Part shown: positions 35,876-49,910 of the stretch, piece by piece
Position numbering within the stretch: position 1 is the stretch's first letter
Layout of the letters: each line of letters opens with the position of its first letter
NCBI RefSeq assembly: GCF_014805625.2
Contig: NW_023998439.1
Span: forward strand, 588,846 to 652,845
Source of the DNA: Glossina fuscipes
Lineage: Eukaryota > Arthropoda > Insecta > Diptera > Glossinidae
Reading direction: 5' to 3'
DNA: 64,000 nucleotides
Program-made: the position numbers and the translations under genes
Notes under the pieces: generated by a model
Seen by the model: only the letters and a program-made list of their open reading frames with translations
Told to the model about the DNA's origin: nothing
Database searches by the model: none

Positions 35876-38800
35876 ACGCTTTTTTCTGCTAATTTGTTTT
35901 TAGTAACACTATTATATCATAAATTTTTTCTCCCAAAATTTTTATAAAAAAAAATTTAAAAAAAAATGCGATAGATTAAAACATATGAAAAATCTTCTTC
36001 TTGTGCCAATGATTTACTGAGTTGAGTAAAAGAGGTTCAATGTAAACACGAAGTTGCATATTTAAATCTTAATAAAGTTGACATTTAGCTTGACTATAAA
36101 TATACATATATCACATTTTGCGGGAAGTGATATTTCTCACGTTTTCAATAATTTACTTATTTTATAATATTTTTTTCCAAATAATTTCCGGATGATATAG
36201 GATGATATAGGACCTCACTTACACAATTTGCGAAGCAGGGAATTCCGAATAGAAGTGCCGACATTCGGTCAGGAGATAGCAAATTTTTACGAGTACATGG
36301 ACTAGTAAGTAGATTAAGAACATACACTAGTTGTATAAAAAGACGGAAAGAACGTTCATTAGCCTTACGAGAAGTGAGCATTAAGAAACTGAAACAACAA
36401 AAAGTGTAGTTCGCCATACTCGACCAAAAATTGATACCTGTGATCGTGTTAAAAAATTTGGTAAAAATTCTTGCACAGTAATAGAAGAAAATTGGGATCT
36501 TTCAAATCCAGTTCGAAAGTTTTTCACTCCTAAATGCATCGACCTAAGATATATAAAACGATCTTACGGGATTACAGGGTCGATGTAAGCGCCCACGTTG
36601 ACGATTGATGAATACAAAGCAAATCACTTCTCTGCGAAATGAGCTTAGAGCCCACACTTTTTCATGTATATCACTAGGTCTAAAATGGGTGCAATTCCAT
36701 GGCTTAACTGAACTATAATGACATATTATGAAAAGTCGCAAAACAAAGAAAGAAAAGAAGAAGAAAGAGAAGAAATCTGTAACAATATCCCTTGTGTGTG
36801 TTTTCAAAAATTTTAAATCTCTTGTGCTCTTTCGTCTCTCTTCATCATTAAGCGCGCGTTCCTACAGTGCATTTCAATATTTTATTATATTATTGATCTT
36901 TAAATGTAATATTGTTCAAATATTCTAATATTATTAAAAATATTTCGTAAGAAATTACTTTAACTACAGATGACGTTACTTTTAATATGCTATTGGAAAA
37001 AATATATCGAAAGTTTTTATATGAAAATAAATACTTCTGCACATATGTATCTCGTTAAAGCAATTTCAAAAGGGTCTAATTAACAAATATTCCAAATATT
37101 TTAAAAAGATTACTTACTACTGAAATGTTACCATATTTTAAGTGTAGTTCTTCTTCTTCTACTTCCGGTATTCAGCAAATTAAGAATCGAAAATTCGGTG
37201 GGATATGCAAAAAAGACTCGATGTAAACACAGAGTTCTTTGTTTGGGCCTTAGCAAAGTTGAGGTTAGGTTGGGTATATGATGTTGAAATGGAAGATTTT
37301 TTTTTAATTTTGCGTGTTATATATGTTTTTATTAAAGTACGCATATTACTCGTCCGTCACGTAGCATAGAACAAAAGAGCGAGGAGTAAATTCTGATGTG
37401 TTAGATGCTATATGACTATAAAAAGTTATAAGCAGAAATTGATGGGTGTGAGAGCAAAAGAGATAGGTTCATAAATTGACCGTAAACACCTACATATGCC
37501 TTCATGGCATGATCTCCCTTATACATTACTATTCAAGGTAACTAGATAACGATTTCGACAAAAATTCCGTACAAAACCTTAAATATACTCTTGTGAGAAT
37601 TAATAATAGTTTAAAGATTGCTGGCAATCCTGTTAAGATGTACTTCGAGTTTAAAAAAGTTGGTAAGCTTGCAAAATGTTAGCCGATCTGTAATGAATTC
37701 ATAAATTTGTGTAGGAAAAATTCAAGTTTTTTACTTTACTTTTAGTTTTTTATATTGCGATCAGTTACGAATTAACAACACAACAACCACATTCTTAATT
37801 TTATGAAACTTTAAAAGTCAGCTTTTTCTTGCTAAAAGCACACAAAAATTTGAAAAATGTTCAATATGCCGTTTTTAAATTTAGCGTAATACTGTGCGAC
37901 TTAGCATTAGGGTGCTTCTTGGAAATACATTTAAAAGGCACTTATCTGCGAAACAGGCCCGCCTCGGTTACTTTGTAAGATATAACATAACATTTGATCC
38001 AACACTGGTTTCCGTTAATGTCAGGAAGAGTGCTGTTCAAAGGACAAATCGCTAACTCCCAGGTTATTGAACTTCTTCTTGTTCTTTACCTTATTATATT
38101 AAATCTTCGTTGAATTCAGTTCTATTTCGTTTTGCCGTTGACTCAAGTATTTAAACTTGAGGTTGTTAATATTAAACTAGTAGTTAATTAATATTAGCCA
38201 TACGTGAGTAACTCATCTTGGCTTTTTTGTGGGAGGTTAAGCGCTCGTCAAAAGAACACGAGTTGGCTAATTTAGCCGCATGGCCTAGCACTTCCCAGTG
38301 GTATTAGTTTTACTGTACGGATGCATGTACGAATTTCTGTTGCGTTCTTTCCAGAGTACTGAATGATTCAAATAGGTTATGTGTGTGTTGCTAGTACTTG
38401 ATATTAACCGTTTGATCGGACTTTAATAGCTAACACACTCTTCTAGTCCCATCAAAGAAAGGATATCGCGCCAAAGCGATTCAGTTTCATAGCCGATGTG
38501 AGTGATACGCTGCGATCTATCCATCAATTCTTACGCCTGGATTTCTCAAAGCAGATCTACTTTTCATCCACAATTAGGGGATTTTTTCATGTCGTTAGAG
38601 CGAAGACAAAATGCTGCCGGCGTAAGTTTATTATGTAAGCTTATTACTTACATATTCTTGTTCAAGCTCTTCACTTCACTGAAAGTCAAATTTAAGGACC
38701 TTCCTTAGCATGCATTATTTACTTGAAATTGTAATTCTTATGATATGAAAGTTAGTCATCAACGTCAACTGTTGTTGTTAGATGTCGTATATAGATAGTA

Positions 38801-39149
38801 GGGATGTTCTTATCATTTATATTTGTTTCGTGTTTCTAATATTGTTATGATTCCTCTTTCTTCCTTGTTATTTTACTATATTAAGTTATCTTAGTTTTAT
38901 ATTAAGTTCAATCGATTTTGATTTGATGATATTTCGTGTACGTGCGCGACATGAACAGATAAAAATAGATACAAATATGTGACAATAACAATTCTTCAGT
39001 GTATTGGGTTACATTTTAATTTAACTGTATCGTACAATCTAAGAGAATTTCATATTAGAAACTAACTGTATTGAGAAAAGCAATAAGTTTAGATATGAAG
39101 AATATTAATAAAAAAAAAAAAATCAGTAACAAAATTGTATTCGCCTGTC
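35876..39149. other. Intergenic; short repeat remnants
   Basis: 36038-36105 and 37214-37285 share GATGTAAACACRRAGTT followed by CTTARYAAAGTTGA and a TTAG.TTG tail, with a CTTCTTCTTC-rich lead about 60 bp upstream in each, so they are diverged copies of one repeat. An 11-bp tandem (GATGATATAGG) occurs at 36190-36211. The open frame at 36157-36417 (minus) has no domain I recognise. Confidence 0.4.
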
Positions 39150-39480
39150 AACGACTTTTTTATACTCAGCGCATAAAAGCTGGAAAAAACTTCGATACTC
39201 TACGATACTCTTTAATCTTTACGCTAATCTTTATTTTTGTATAGACAACCGTAAGATCGCCCATAGAACATAACTGCGAATTTTCGTCATTGTATCTGTT
39301 ATATGTGACGAGTAGATAGGAATCTTATCTTAAAGATAGAATTTTCAAAGTTCTAGTTTATATTTTGTCGGAGACACGCCCTATGACCAATTTGGGCCAT
39401 TTTAATTTCCTATGTGCCGAAGGAGAAAGAATATTATTTAGGCCAAATTTGAAAGCGATGCCTTATTAGCTCATAAAAAC
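39150..39480 (-). mobile_element. Dispersed repeat family A, body fragment
   Basis: On the minus strand this contains AATGGCCCAAATTGGTCAT followed by a GGGCGTGTC block, then TGGGCGATCTTACGGTTGT, in the same order as the 52740-53545 copy (AATGGCCCAAATTGGTCGT, then GGGCGATGTTCTGGTACC). The core is missing. Confidence 0.45.
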
Positions 39481-40099
39481 GTACTACGGAACATTTTTTA
39501 CATATATAACAAACGCTTTGACAAAATGTTTATACGCTCAACATTCGATGATGGGTACAAGAAGTAAAATTTAATTAAAGGATTATACTATTGAAATGCA
39601 TCAAACAAAATCATAATAAAATTTATACTAAAAATTATGTTAAAAGAAAATAAATCCTTATAATTCATTCTCCTCACGAAGGGAAAACATTTTTATGCAT
39701 TCAATGTCTTCTCGCAATTCGTAGTTTAAGGGAATCAAACCGTTTAGCTGTTTCGCAGCAGCAGATTGCTGCTTATCAAGTCATCGAAGCACAAGTAACC
39801 ATTATTAACGTAGAGCATTATCTCAGCGAGAAATTTTCATATCTACTTGTTAGAACCTCCCGATACGCATCAATGTTTTTCATTGCTTTAACACAAGAAA
39901 CATTTGATAACATGTAGAAGTTCTTCAGCAATTCGTCCTAACCTTGCTCAGCAACATATGTCTTTCAAAATCGAATAACAGAATCTTTGCTAAAGAATCA
40001 TACGCGTTTGTACACTCACCATCGAAGGATGGACTTTGTCATGACGTTTGCAATACCCAAAAGGAAACTTCAGAGACTCTATAAAGTGTTTATGCTATG

Positions 40100-40280
40100 G
40101 CATGAAATTCTGAATCGATTAAGCTATGTCTGTCCGTCTGTAGAGTGTCTGTTGTTGATACCCTCCTTGTTGCAAATGTACAGATATTGACTTCAAATTT
40201 GGTAGAAGCATTGGAAATTTCTGCACGAATGTTGGTATTGAAAATGGGCCAAATTGATCAAAGTACACGTCCGCAGTAAA
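40100..40280 (+). mobile_element. Dispersed repeat family A, core and proximal body
   Basis: It aligns nearly base for base with the reverse complement of 53370-53515. AAATTCTGAATCGATTAAGC is followed by TATGTCTGTCCGTCTG, then TTGACTTCAAATTTGGTAGAA, GCATTGGAAATTTC and TTGGTATTGAAAATGGGCC. This pair is the clearest evidence that the family is a dispersed repeat in both orientations. Confidence 0.7.
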
Positions 40281-40559
40281 GGGTGAACTGAGAGTAACTT
40301 CATTCTTTTAAGCCAAGGGGTTTTAATTTTTTCTTAATATCATCAGCGATGTAGGTATCAAATAAAATAAGTTGGAGAATAGAATGCGAAAAGCATAGCG
40401 ATGTGAGATTCGGGCCCGACCGAATGTAACTTTCTTACTTGTTTTTCTTGTTTTTAATATGAACAATCAGTCAGCCGATGTTCTCTGTCCGTATAAGACG
40501 GTGGCGGCCAGAAAGAAGTGAGAAAGAGGAAGAAGTAGGGAAGTCGTCGATGCAATTCA

Positions 40560-40673
40560 AAGGGCGGTAACTCGAACTACGAGCAGAGAAAACCCTAGGG
40601 CACTTGAGTTTTGAAGCCGCAAGCACTGACTTGTTAATCACAATTCCTATCTACTCAGTTGCTCAGGCGCGGC
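40560..40673 (-). mobile_element. tRNA-derived SINE copy
   Basis: The minus strand reads CGCGCCTGAGCAACTGAGTAG (box A-like, 40651-40661), then GATTAACAAGTCAGTGCTTG, then GGCTTCAAAACTC (box B-like, 40606-40618) and AAGTGC. The same segment order occurs in the 19217 and 58645 copies. The body beyond box B diverges. Confidence 0.55.
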
Positions 40674-41447
40674 AAATATGAAAGTGGCACAGAATATAAA
40701 CTGACAGTTGTCCAAAATTTCTTCGTCACCTGCCTTTCATCTTGAAGTTAAAAATTAGACTTTGTTGCCATAATGAAAGGTTTACTTATCTCTATGAGAA
40801 TCCGTTCGTAGAAGGAAATTCGATACATGTGGTCCAATAGTAGTACAAATTTTTTTTTTTTTCTTTATATCAGATACTCTAATTGTCATCTATTTTCACT
40901 ACTACTACTACTACTACTTTCAGATATTAAACATCCATTGCAGAAATATTAAGCGTTAAGCAATTATTGTTCCTATGCATATATATACATATATATATAT
41001 GTATATAGGTACGAGCAGAAAGAACACATCGACGGTGAATAGAGCATTTTTTCAGTTCCTATTATACTTTCTCATCAATGTCAAATTGATAGAAAACAAT
41101 AACAACGTAATATGTATGGTATGTATGTATGTATGCATGCATGCATGTACGCCCATGTATATATGTTCACTTTGTTTCCTTTGTCTGAATGTCATGTATT
41201 AACACTCACGAGTCCTGGCTCGTATTCAAATTTTTTCCGCGAATTTTTCTCAAATTTTTTCAATAGCTCTTCTCTTTTTTTTGTTGTTTTTTTGCTTTTG
41301 TGTTCAGGCTTAACATTCTATATGCTTTGTACGTATTTGCACGTTTGCGAGCATTTGCAACTAGAAGATATATTTGGCAATGGCTTTGGCAATCATCAAT
41401 TGAATTTGTTCGAACCTTAATTGAATAGTAAGCCCACTCATACTCTG

Positions 41448-41584
41448 TCCTTCTCTTTCTTTTGGTCTCGCTTTCGCTTTCGCTTTCGCTCTCGCTCAAT
41501 CTCCCTCGCTTTCTTTTTTTTTTTTTTTTTTTTTTTGCTATTTCCTTTTCTTTGACGCTTTTTTTCTCTCCCCTTCGTTTTTTC
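41448..41584. repeat. Pyrimidine-rich block with (CGCTTT)n
   Basis: 137 bp of nearly pure C/T on the plus strand, including (CGCTTT)n at about 41468-41495 and a T run of about 25. The opposite strand has GAAAGCGAAAGC units and GAGA-like sequence. Confidence 0.85.
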
Positions 41585-41724
41585 GGAAATATTACTGTGT
41601 GCATGCTTGTGTGTCTCTAGTTAGTAAAACAAACTTGTGAAAAAAGCCCAAATAAATCTAAAATAATTCCGTTCAACAAGCATATATGCGCACACTTATA
41701 TATATATATATATACGTAAAGCGA

Positions 41725-41726
<2 letters not shown>

Positions 41727-41757
<31 letters not shown>
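41727..41757. repeat. (TA)n microsatellite
   Basis: About fifteen TA units; a second, shorter tract precedes it at 41695-41714. Confidence 0.95.
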
Positions 41758-41763
<6 letters not shown>

Positions 41764-44700
41764 ATTGCATGAACAAATCAATATGCAATCGAAGATTCAA
41801 AGTATGGAATGACCTTTTATTACACTTGAAGCCCGTTACACTACACAACATCTCATCCATCGATACGGTTCTCGCCATTTGTTATACAAACCCGTTATTG
41901 AATTTTACATATGCGATACATATAAAGCAATTTTTCCTTTTTTGTTGTTGTTGTTGTTTCTTTTTTTTTTTTTTTCTTTTTTCATTTAACCTTTCAAAAA
42001 TTTGGCATCAAATCAAAATGAATTATTTGGTTTTTCCAATTCGTTGCCCTTTTTTGCACTTAATTAACAACTTATTTCACAGTTCACTGTTATCGCGGTA
42101 ACTATACATATATGTATATATATGTATATAATGCATGAGAATGTATGCAACGACACGTATGTTGTTGCAATGGTTTTTATAAAATAAAAAAAAAGAATTG
42201 TTGTTGTCGTACAAATTCATGTCTTCTTTCTCTGTCTTTCTTAATTAACCTTTAAAACGGCCAATGAATAATTGAGATTTACATTAGTTAAGCTCTGTTT
42301 CTATAGTCCTTTTCAATACATATATATATATATATATGCATATACCTGATCGATAAGAGGATTCGCATATGATTTATTTGACATCGCATATGCGACATTA
42401 TTTTCAATTTTGAATGACATAAGATATTTTATAATATTTTTTCAGTTCAATGCTATCAAGCGCATCGATAAGTGCAATCTATCAAATAGAATTGGGTTTA
42501 TTTGCTTTAACAATTTCGTTGAAACACCTGTTGATTGATTCGAAAAACCGTCGATTATTTAGCGCAAAAACTTTACTATGATTCGTTGCTGTTTGTGGGC
42601 ATGTCTCTGAATAGATCGCTTTGATTTTCCAATCCCATCGCACTCTTCATCGATCAAGGACTATTTGCGGCCGAATTTCAACTAACTTTGCGACTGTAAA
42701 CCCTCAAATTGACCCCGCCTGCTCTTTAAGAACAAATTTCACATTTCTACTAGACAGGGAAGGTACTTCGCTTTTGAGAAAAGTACCTCAACTGGCTTGA
42801 CCAGAAGAATTGTAACAAAACGTTTTCCTTTTGCTTTTCATTTTCATCATCATTAAAGAGATTTTCGAAGAATGAGACGAGTTGCTACGGCCTTGCAAGG
42901 AGATGTGAAAATTTGCATAAACTGATCAACGAAAGCTCGGGACAATATTAATGTATCATAGGCTCTTCAGTTCTCATATCACTTCCATACTATATGTTAT
43001 AATCTTGGTTCTAGACGATAAACACAATGTAAATAGAAACCGAGCCGAGTTGGTCGACCTACTTATTGTTGTTGCGCTCGATTGTATTTATGAAATCCTC
43101 AATTCGATGAAACTTTACCGAAGGCGTCCACGTGAAAAATGTCCTCTAGTTGCATATACTTTAGGATTGTATAGTCCTGCATATATATACAGAGCTTACA
43201 GTTTAAGTCTAGGTGTTAACCTCTATTGAATTTTTTAACGTTATTTTTTTGGGGAAAAAATTCCAACAAACTGATACATGCAGAAACTGATTTTGATCTT
43301 CGATTAAGAAAGCGGACCGATTATAAACCGATCAACCTGTTAATCACGTCATGAAGAAGGTAGTGTCATTACATATTCATAATAGACGCTATGCCGCGTT
43401 TTTTTTTTTTCTTGTAATTAGAACGTGTCCTAGATTTAGAAAACGACAAAAAAAACCTAACAACAAGTAGAAACATTAGCGATTAAGTCGTTAATGCAAA
43501 CTACCTAGGATTGGAGACGATTATGAAACTGGATATTTGAATTGATCAGTACTTGGGTATTCGCATCACGCAGAAACTAAATTACGCAACAATGATTTAC
43601 TTTATTTAATGTTACAATGAACGGAAACCGGCAGTCCGTAATAATGCCGCAAGAGTTTTTTTTTTCCGAAATCTATATTTTCAAGACCCTTGCGTATCTT
43701 TTGGCGATATTATTTTCAAGTTTAGCTTGCGCTCCATAACATCTAACGCCTTTAATGAAAGCAAAATGATTAACGTATCGTAATTGTCCAGTGTCCGGTA
43801 TTCGCTTTAAAAGACCTACACATATAAAAATATATATTTTTTTTCTCCTTAGTTGTTACGGTTGCATTTTTGTAGTAAATATTTCAAACATACTTTCAGT
43901 CAGTAAATTGAAATCGTAATCACAGTCTGTCTGGATATAGTTTTTCTATAAGTTAAATGTGCATCGTGTTTGCGCTGGACGTCAATTGACCGCATGCAGG
44001 CGTACACTCCAAAGCCACCAATTTGTGATGTGGCAATGTACGTATATATATATATATATATATATAAATTGCGGCGAAAGGATTTGTTGCACTAGATTAA
44101 ACAGATCAATAACGAAATTGTTAGGAAATGATAGAAGCAGAACGAATACTTTTTTATAATGAATTCGTTATTTAAATTTTTTTTTTTTTTTTTTTGTTTA
44201 TCTTTTTTCTATAAAACAATACGCATTCACGGAGAGAAAGAGGGCATGATGCGGTATATTTAAATTGAGTTTTCCAAATATCTTTATTGACATTGGCATT
44301 AAATAGTAAACCGCATAGAATATTCAATGCACATATGCTTGCTTCAATGGATGAGTTCAAATGAATATTAGCTTCGTTAGAAATTCAATTTATCGCTAAG
44401 AGTTAATACGAATTAATAGGTCACAATTATTAAAATTTGTCCAATCGAAGTCATGCAATCAATCGCTTTTCAATCTTCTTTTCGGTCTTTAAAATCGAAC
44501 TTTTCAAGTTTTGTATACTTCGGGAATGAGTTCCTTACATCTATATTCACTTGTCAAACAATCCTTATAAGTCAAACTATTGAAATTTCAATGAAAGATC
44601 TTAATAACTTTTCGCAGATGCAGAGATCGTAAGAATAAGAGAAATTATATTGTCCAATCTGGCAAGTCTTCTTACGAAAAATTCAAACTGAATTTGACAG

Positions 44701-47700
44701 ACTTGACTTTCATTTTTTCTCCTAATCTTGGAAAATTATTAAGAAGGAAAGTAGGTGGCGGGCAAAGGACTTCGGGCACACCATACTAGTAAGTTGAAGT
44801 CGTGCTCTACTGGAGAATGCACAGAAGAACACAATCATTCCTTAATCGCCCCTCACAGAAATTTCGTTTCATCCAATATTTCCAATATCCAGAAATATGT
44901 ACCATGGACTCCATATTCTATATATTCTTCATCAACCTTTTCGTTTGTCCGTCTTGGCTGCTTTTAGTTCTCGGCCGCAGATTAAGGCAGCCCTCTACGA
45001 CCTCGTCATCTCGTGCATCTTGTGCTATGTAAATATTCCAACGCGAACTAAATGTTTGATTATTTGTTGAAAGCTTATTATTCCTTTTTCCACTGTATCA
45101 GCGATTTATCTATAGCAGGGATTGATTGAAGAATACTGTTACACTCCTTCTTTTTCCGCTAGCATATGCCGAGCTTAAAAAACATTAGAATTGACCCATA
45201 TGAAGTGACGTAGATAGGGCGCGTTTCAAAAAAGTATTCACGACATACGCGAAATTAAAGCATATTTTGCGAGGACCGTAAGTCTTCCCCCCCTTTTAGT
45301 TTAAGGTCATTCCCAGTTAACTAATTAGATATACTGAATAGGTAAACATGAAACCGGAATTTGCTCAGAGATGGCCCTAACATCACGTGGGGTTAACATG
45401 TATGTCTGAAGTTGGGTTTTTTTGATAGCTCGGACATCTGGCGTAACACCAACAACCTATCACGCACGATACGAGTATTTTTTCAAACAAAGAAATTGTC
45501 AAGTTTTCTACGCATCAGATTCAAATCTTTCCATTTACCAGTTGTTTCTATCGATGGCATAATCACTTCCAGAGCTGCGCTGCGGTTCTTGCAAAAGTGT
45601 ACGAAAACGTTTCGACAACTGGTTTGTCTTTATTTGCGTACAAGACAAAATTCAGGTTACATCCATTCCTACCTGTTAATTAAAACAGAACATTCTCTAT
45701 TAAACTTAAGTAGGAGGATCCCTGTTAGACTTGGCAACTCTAATTATCTTTGAAAAAAGTATGACCCACCGTTAATCGATCTTCCCGCTGTGTTTGCCAA
45801 GTTTGAAAGCAAGCCTAATTGTAAAAGGGTAATCATTGCAAGGCAAGATGAAACGCTGTGTTCCCAATTTAGTCAAGTTTCGATCAGAAAGCATTCAAAA
45901 AAACAAATAAAGTAAAATCATTTGTAAAAAAATTAAATCGTTGTCTACAAGGATCGCAAGGAAACTGGTTTCCTCGGTTGGCTTTCGATCTTGCCTATGT
46001 CTTTGGTATGCAAAAACCCACAACCTATCTGCATACTTCATTTGCAACTCCACTCCGGCACATGCAGAGTAAGTGATTTCGAAATCGTTCGTAAAATAAA
46101 TAGATTCCAGCGTATCGCATGATATATTTTAATATATTTTATGGATACATAATAAAGCAAGAATTCTGCCAAAATTTTCTTAATAATATTTACCCACTCG
46201 TATACTTGGATGGAATATTGATTTACATATATAAGAAATATAAGCACCATGATTTGCCATTACCCATATGATATAATAAAGATATACGTTATGGTAAATT
46301 ATGTTGATTCTACGCTGCTTCTTTAAAAGGAAATTATATCCAAGTGTAAAGGAAGTCTTTATGAATATTTTATTGGCACCCAAATGCCATCATCCATTTA
46401 AGGGAGCATAATTGTATATATGTATATAGGAGTTTTTTCATCCACCTACTTTGCCTGTATTCATGCAACATATGCTGATTCGATTTTAAAGATGTATGTA
46501 TGCCCAAAAAAGAAGAAAAAACGGCATAAGAACGTTTAAGTTTAGATTGTTTAGAGCGTTTGCACAGAGTATGGATGGGCAATTTGTGTGAATGTTTTGT
46601 GGGCTTATTAAATGTTTTACGACATCATAAAAAAATATCATGATTTGTTTTTTCATAGCATTATAAGACTTTGTAGATAAATAAACATAAAAATTATCTT
46701 TAGTATGAACTAGAATCAAGCTCTGTGTGTATGCATAGATATTATCTACTTATCACGAATTATTCTAAGAAATGTTATGAGGGATGTTAGTGTGATTTGT
46801 AATAAGCATACTAGAGAGCACAAATATAATAACTGCCCAAATTTTATATTGTTTTGATTACAGATTTCATACATGTATTCCCTAAGCTATATAAACCAAA
46901 AATTAGTTGCATGTTAAGTGGAGAAGCTCACAATAAAACATATATTTGAATTACTTAATTATCTATCGCTTTTGATATGTATTGCTTGTAATTAAAAATG
47001 GGAGTAATTCAGCAAAGCTGAAGCATATATCGGTTATGGTAACACATTCGCTATAGTAACACATTAACATTATAATTACGGCCGACTGTTAAATATCCCA
47101 CACCAATACTAAAGGTGTGCATTTTTTCTGGTAAAGGCATACGTTTCATCAAAGATATCATCATATTACAAGATATCCACGTGATTCAAATTTAGCTCCG
47201 AACAGTAACCTTGTCTGATCCAAATTTTTCACGACAATTTAGAATTACGAATTACTAGTACTCAGCCAAAGATTGTAATTGTTTTTCCTATATAACGGCT
47301 TCTCAATATAATGTCTCAAGTGTTCCGATCCGAACCAGTCTTAATAGTGTTCGTCCTTGGGCCGTAACACGTCGATTTTAGACACGTAACTACTTTAGGG
47401 CAGATGGCGCAGTATTAGCCCAGCTAAAGTCTTTGGTCTACCCCTAGACCAGGCTAATGAATACAATGAAAGCATTATTACTTTTCTAGGAAGTATTCAA
47501 CAAAATGTCCAAGAAATTCCATGCAAGTCAGCAACTTCAGTGCAAGACAATTAAAATGGTTGGAGTTTCCTGGCAAGTTTTTAATGGCCGCCATTTCAAA
47601 CCCACACTTTTAGAATTGTAGGCAAGTCAAAAAGACATTTGAAACCTTCTTCTAACGCTTACGTGTTTATGCTCCAAATGTTCATCTTTTCTGTATTATA

Positions 47701-48569
47701 GCCCGGTCACGTTACTTCACAAATTCTAACTAAGAAATATTAACTAAAAAGTATATATTCAAAGTTTCAACTTATTATCTAATTTGTTGCAATCGTAAAC
47801 GATTCAGCAGCAAGCAACAGGAAAGATGAATTGATAGTCCTACTCGAAACCAAAAACATCCTAATTGAAATTTTTTTATTAAAACAAGTAATAACAGTCA
47901 TTCTTCAACTGTAAGAGCATCCATTGTTCCTAGTAATAAATACAATAATAACAATTTTTCGGTCTAATAAGACTCCAAAAAGAGCAAGTCTCGCGTTCAT
48001 TTGCTATATTTGAAAAATTCAGCATAATCCTTCAAACATTTGAATCCCAACTGCAAAGCAAGGCTAACAAGCAAATAGGGTCAGAAACATCAACAGACTG
48101 CAAAAATTACACTCTTAAAGAAGTTCCAAATAACTCGAAAAAACATAAAAACATAATTCAATTGCACTTTCATTTACGAAATAATTCCAGTATATAACTA
48201 ACAATTATACACGTGTATTAAAAAATGAAAAAAAGGCTAATAAATATCCAATAAAGTTTACATGTACATAAATTATTTGATTGATTCATGAAAATTAAAT
48301 TAAATTGAAAGTTTTCATCCCAACGAATTCTAAATGCAATTCAAACTAAACATATCGTAATTCTTATGGCATTGCATTAAAGTTTCTAAAGGAATACTCT
48401 TTATAAGAGAAAAAACCTTTTAGCAAAACTTACCTTTCTTCATATTTCTTATAAACAAGCATTGTTGTTGTACACATTATTGCTTATGGTGTGAGTTTCT
48501 GTTACGGAAAATTATTCTTTCATTTATTTGCAACACAAATACAATATTCGTATATATTATATTACACGA

Positions 48570-49017
48570 CAACGGAGATCATATGATAAAAATTACTCTT
48601 TCTTTCTCTCACACTCTTTTCACTAACTTCCATCATATTTTGTGTGCTGTTCTCCCTGAACACGACGATTAACTCTTAGTATAGCAGAAATTGCTCTTTA
48701 TTTTTTTTATGCTTTTTCTTTCTTTTAAACACAAACCATGAAACAACAACGACTATTAGATTACATTATATATAGCGATGCCCGCGATTTTAATTCAATT
48801 TAATTATTGATTATTTCTTTTTAGTTTCTATAATATTCACAATTTTTTTTTAATAATTTGTTTTGTCGGAAATCTTATTAAATTACATTTAACCGGTAAC
48901 TAAATAAAACACAAAAATTTACGACCGTCGCGACCGACCCGAACGAATAAAACTCATTAACTAGATTAATAGTTGAATTTTTGACGAATTAAATGTCAAC
49001 GTAACTATCGATTCGTG
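48570..49017. repeat. Diverged direct duplication, copy 1 (about 450 bp)
   Basis: Aligns with 49465-49910 along its length: GGAGATCATAYGATRAAAA, AACTCTTAGTATA, TTTCTTTTAAACACAAA, TTTCTATAATATT, an AAAATTTACRAC block and CCGAACGAATAAA-type sequence occur in order in both copies. The offset is about 891-895 bp. No terminal repeats or coding frame. Confidence 0.75.
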
Positions 49018-49464
49018 AAAAATAATAACGCTGTGCAATCTTAACGCACAAAGGGCACAATGCAAAGTTTGCGCTTAAGGAAACTATATGTCAAACACTT
49101 GAGATCTTTCGTTTATGAACTGACTTACCTGCAGCAATTACCTAATAACGTTTTGCAAATATTTTAATGAATACGAAGCTTAACAGTAAGAAGTAGATCG
49201 AAATGATCAAAAATTGCTCCTAAATTCAATGCAAACTATTTTACTATATAGATAGTAATTCTAGTCCTAATGAGTGTACACCAGTTATTTCATTAAAGAG
49301 AAAAAATTCCTTTCTTAACACTTAACTCCGTCTATACATTTTTTATATCGTATAGTTATTACACATTATGAGTTTATTATTTGCTTGCTTGCACTTGCAT
49401 GTATTAATTTTTATTACTAACAGTTTGTTTCTTGCAAAAAATACATCATTTGTTTATTAAATGA

Positions 49465-49910
49465 CGATGGAGATCATACGATGAAAACTATTCTCTTTAC
49501 CTCTTGTCTGCTTTCGAAAAATGAACTCTTAGTATACTAAAATGTACTCTTTGCTTTTTTCATGCTTCTTCTTTGTAAAACGTACTCTTTGCATTTTTCA
49601 TGCTTCTTCTTTCTTTTAAACACAAATAATTGCACATGTGATATATAAGTGGGATCTGCGGTTTTATTTTACTTTAATTTCTATGTTATACTATTTATCA
49701 ACTTCTCTTCTATAATTTCTATAATATTTACTGATTTTTTAATACATTTTATGTAAAATTCTTATTCGAAAATCTTGCTAAATTCAATTTTAGTGGCAGT
49801 TAAACAGTTCACAAAAATTTACAACTGACTCGAACGAATAAAGTGATCAACTGAATTAACAGAGAGACATTTTGACAAAATAAATATCAGCTCAGCTGTT
49901 AATTTGTGGA
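49465..49910. repeat. Diverged direct duplication, copy 2, with internal 39-bp tandem
   Basis: Second copy of the 48570-49017 segment. It has its own internal tandem duplication with 39-bp period (GTACTCTTTGC..TTTTTCATGCTTCTTCTTT at 49543 and 49582) not present in copy 1. Confidence 0.75.

Larger units (their letters stand above)
40674..48500. other. Intergenic; microsatellites, no gene supported
   Basis: Contains (ACT)n at 40901-40918, (TATG)n at 41113-41147, the pyrimidine-rich block 41448-41584, (TA)n at 41695-41714, 41727-41757, 42321-42336 and 44041-44066, and poly-T at 44178-44195. The open frames (for example 42951-43229, 44755-45032, 45412-45753) have no recognisable domain. Confidence 0.45.

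Noticed and set aside
45412..45753. 113-codon open frame
   Set aside because: No recognisable domain, no splice or promoter context, and composition like the surrounding AT-rich DNA.
48570..49910. Pair of LTRs of a small retroelement
   Set aside because: No TG..CA ends, primer-binding site, polypurine tract or target-site duplication is visible.
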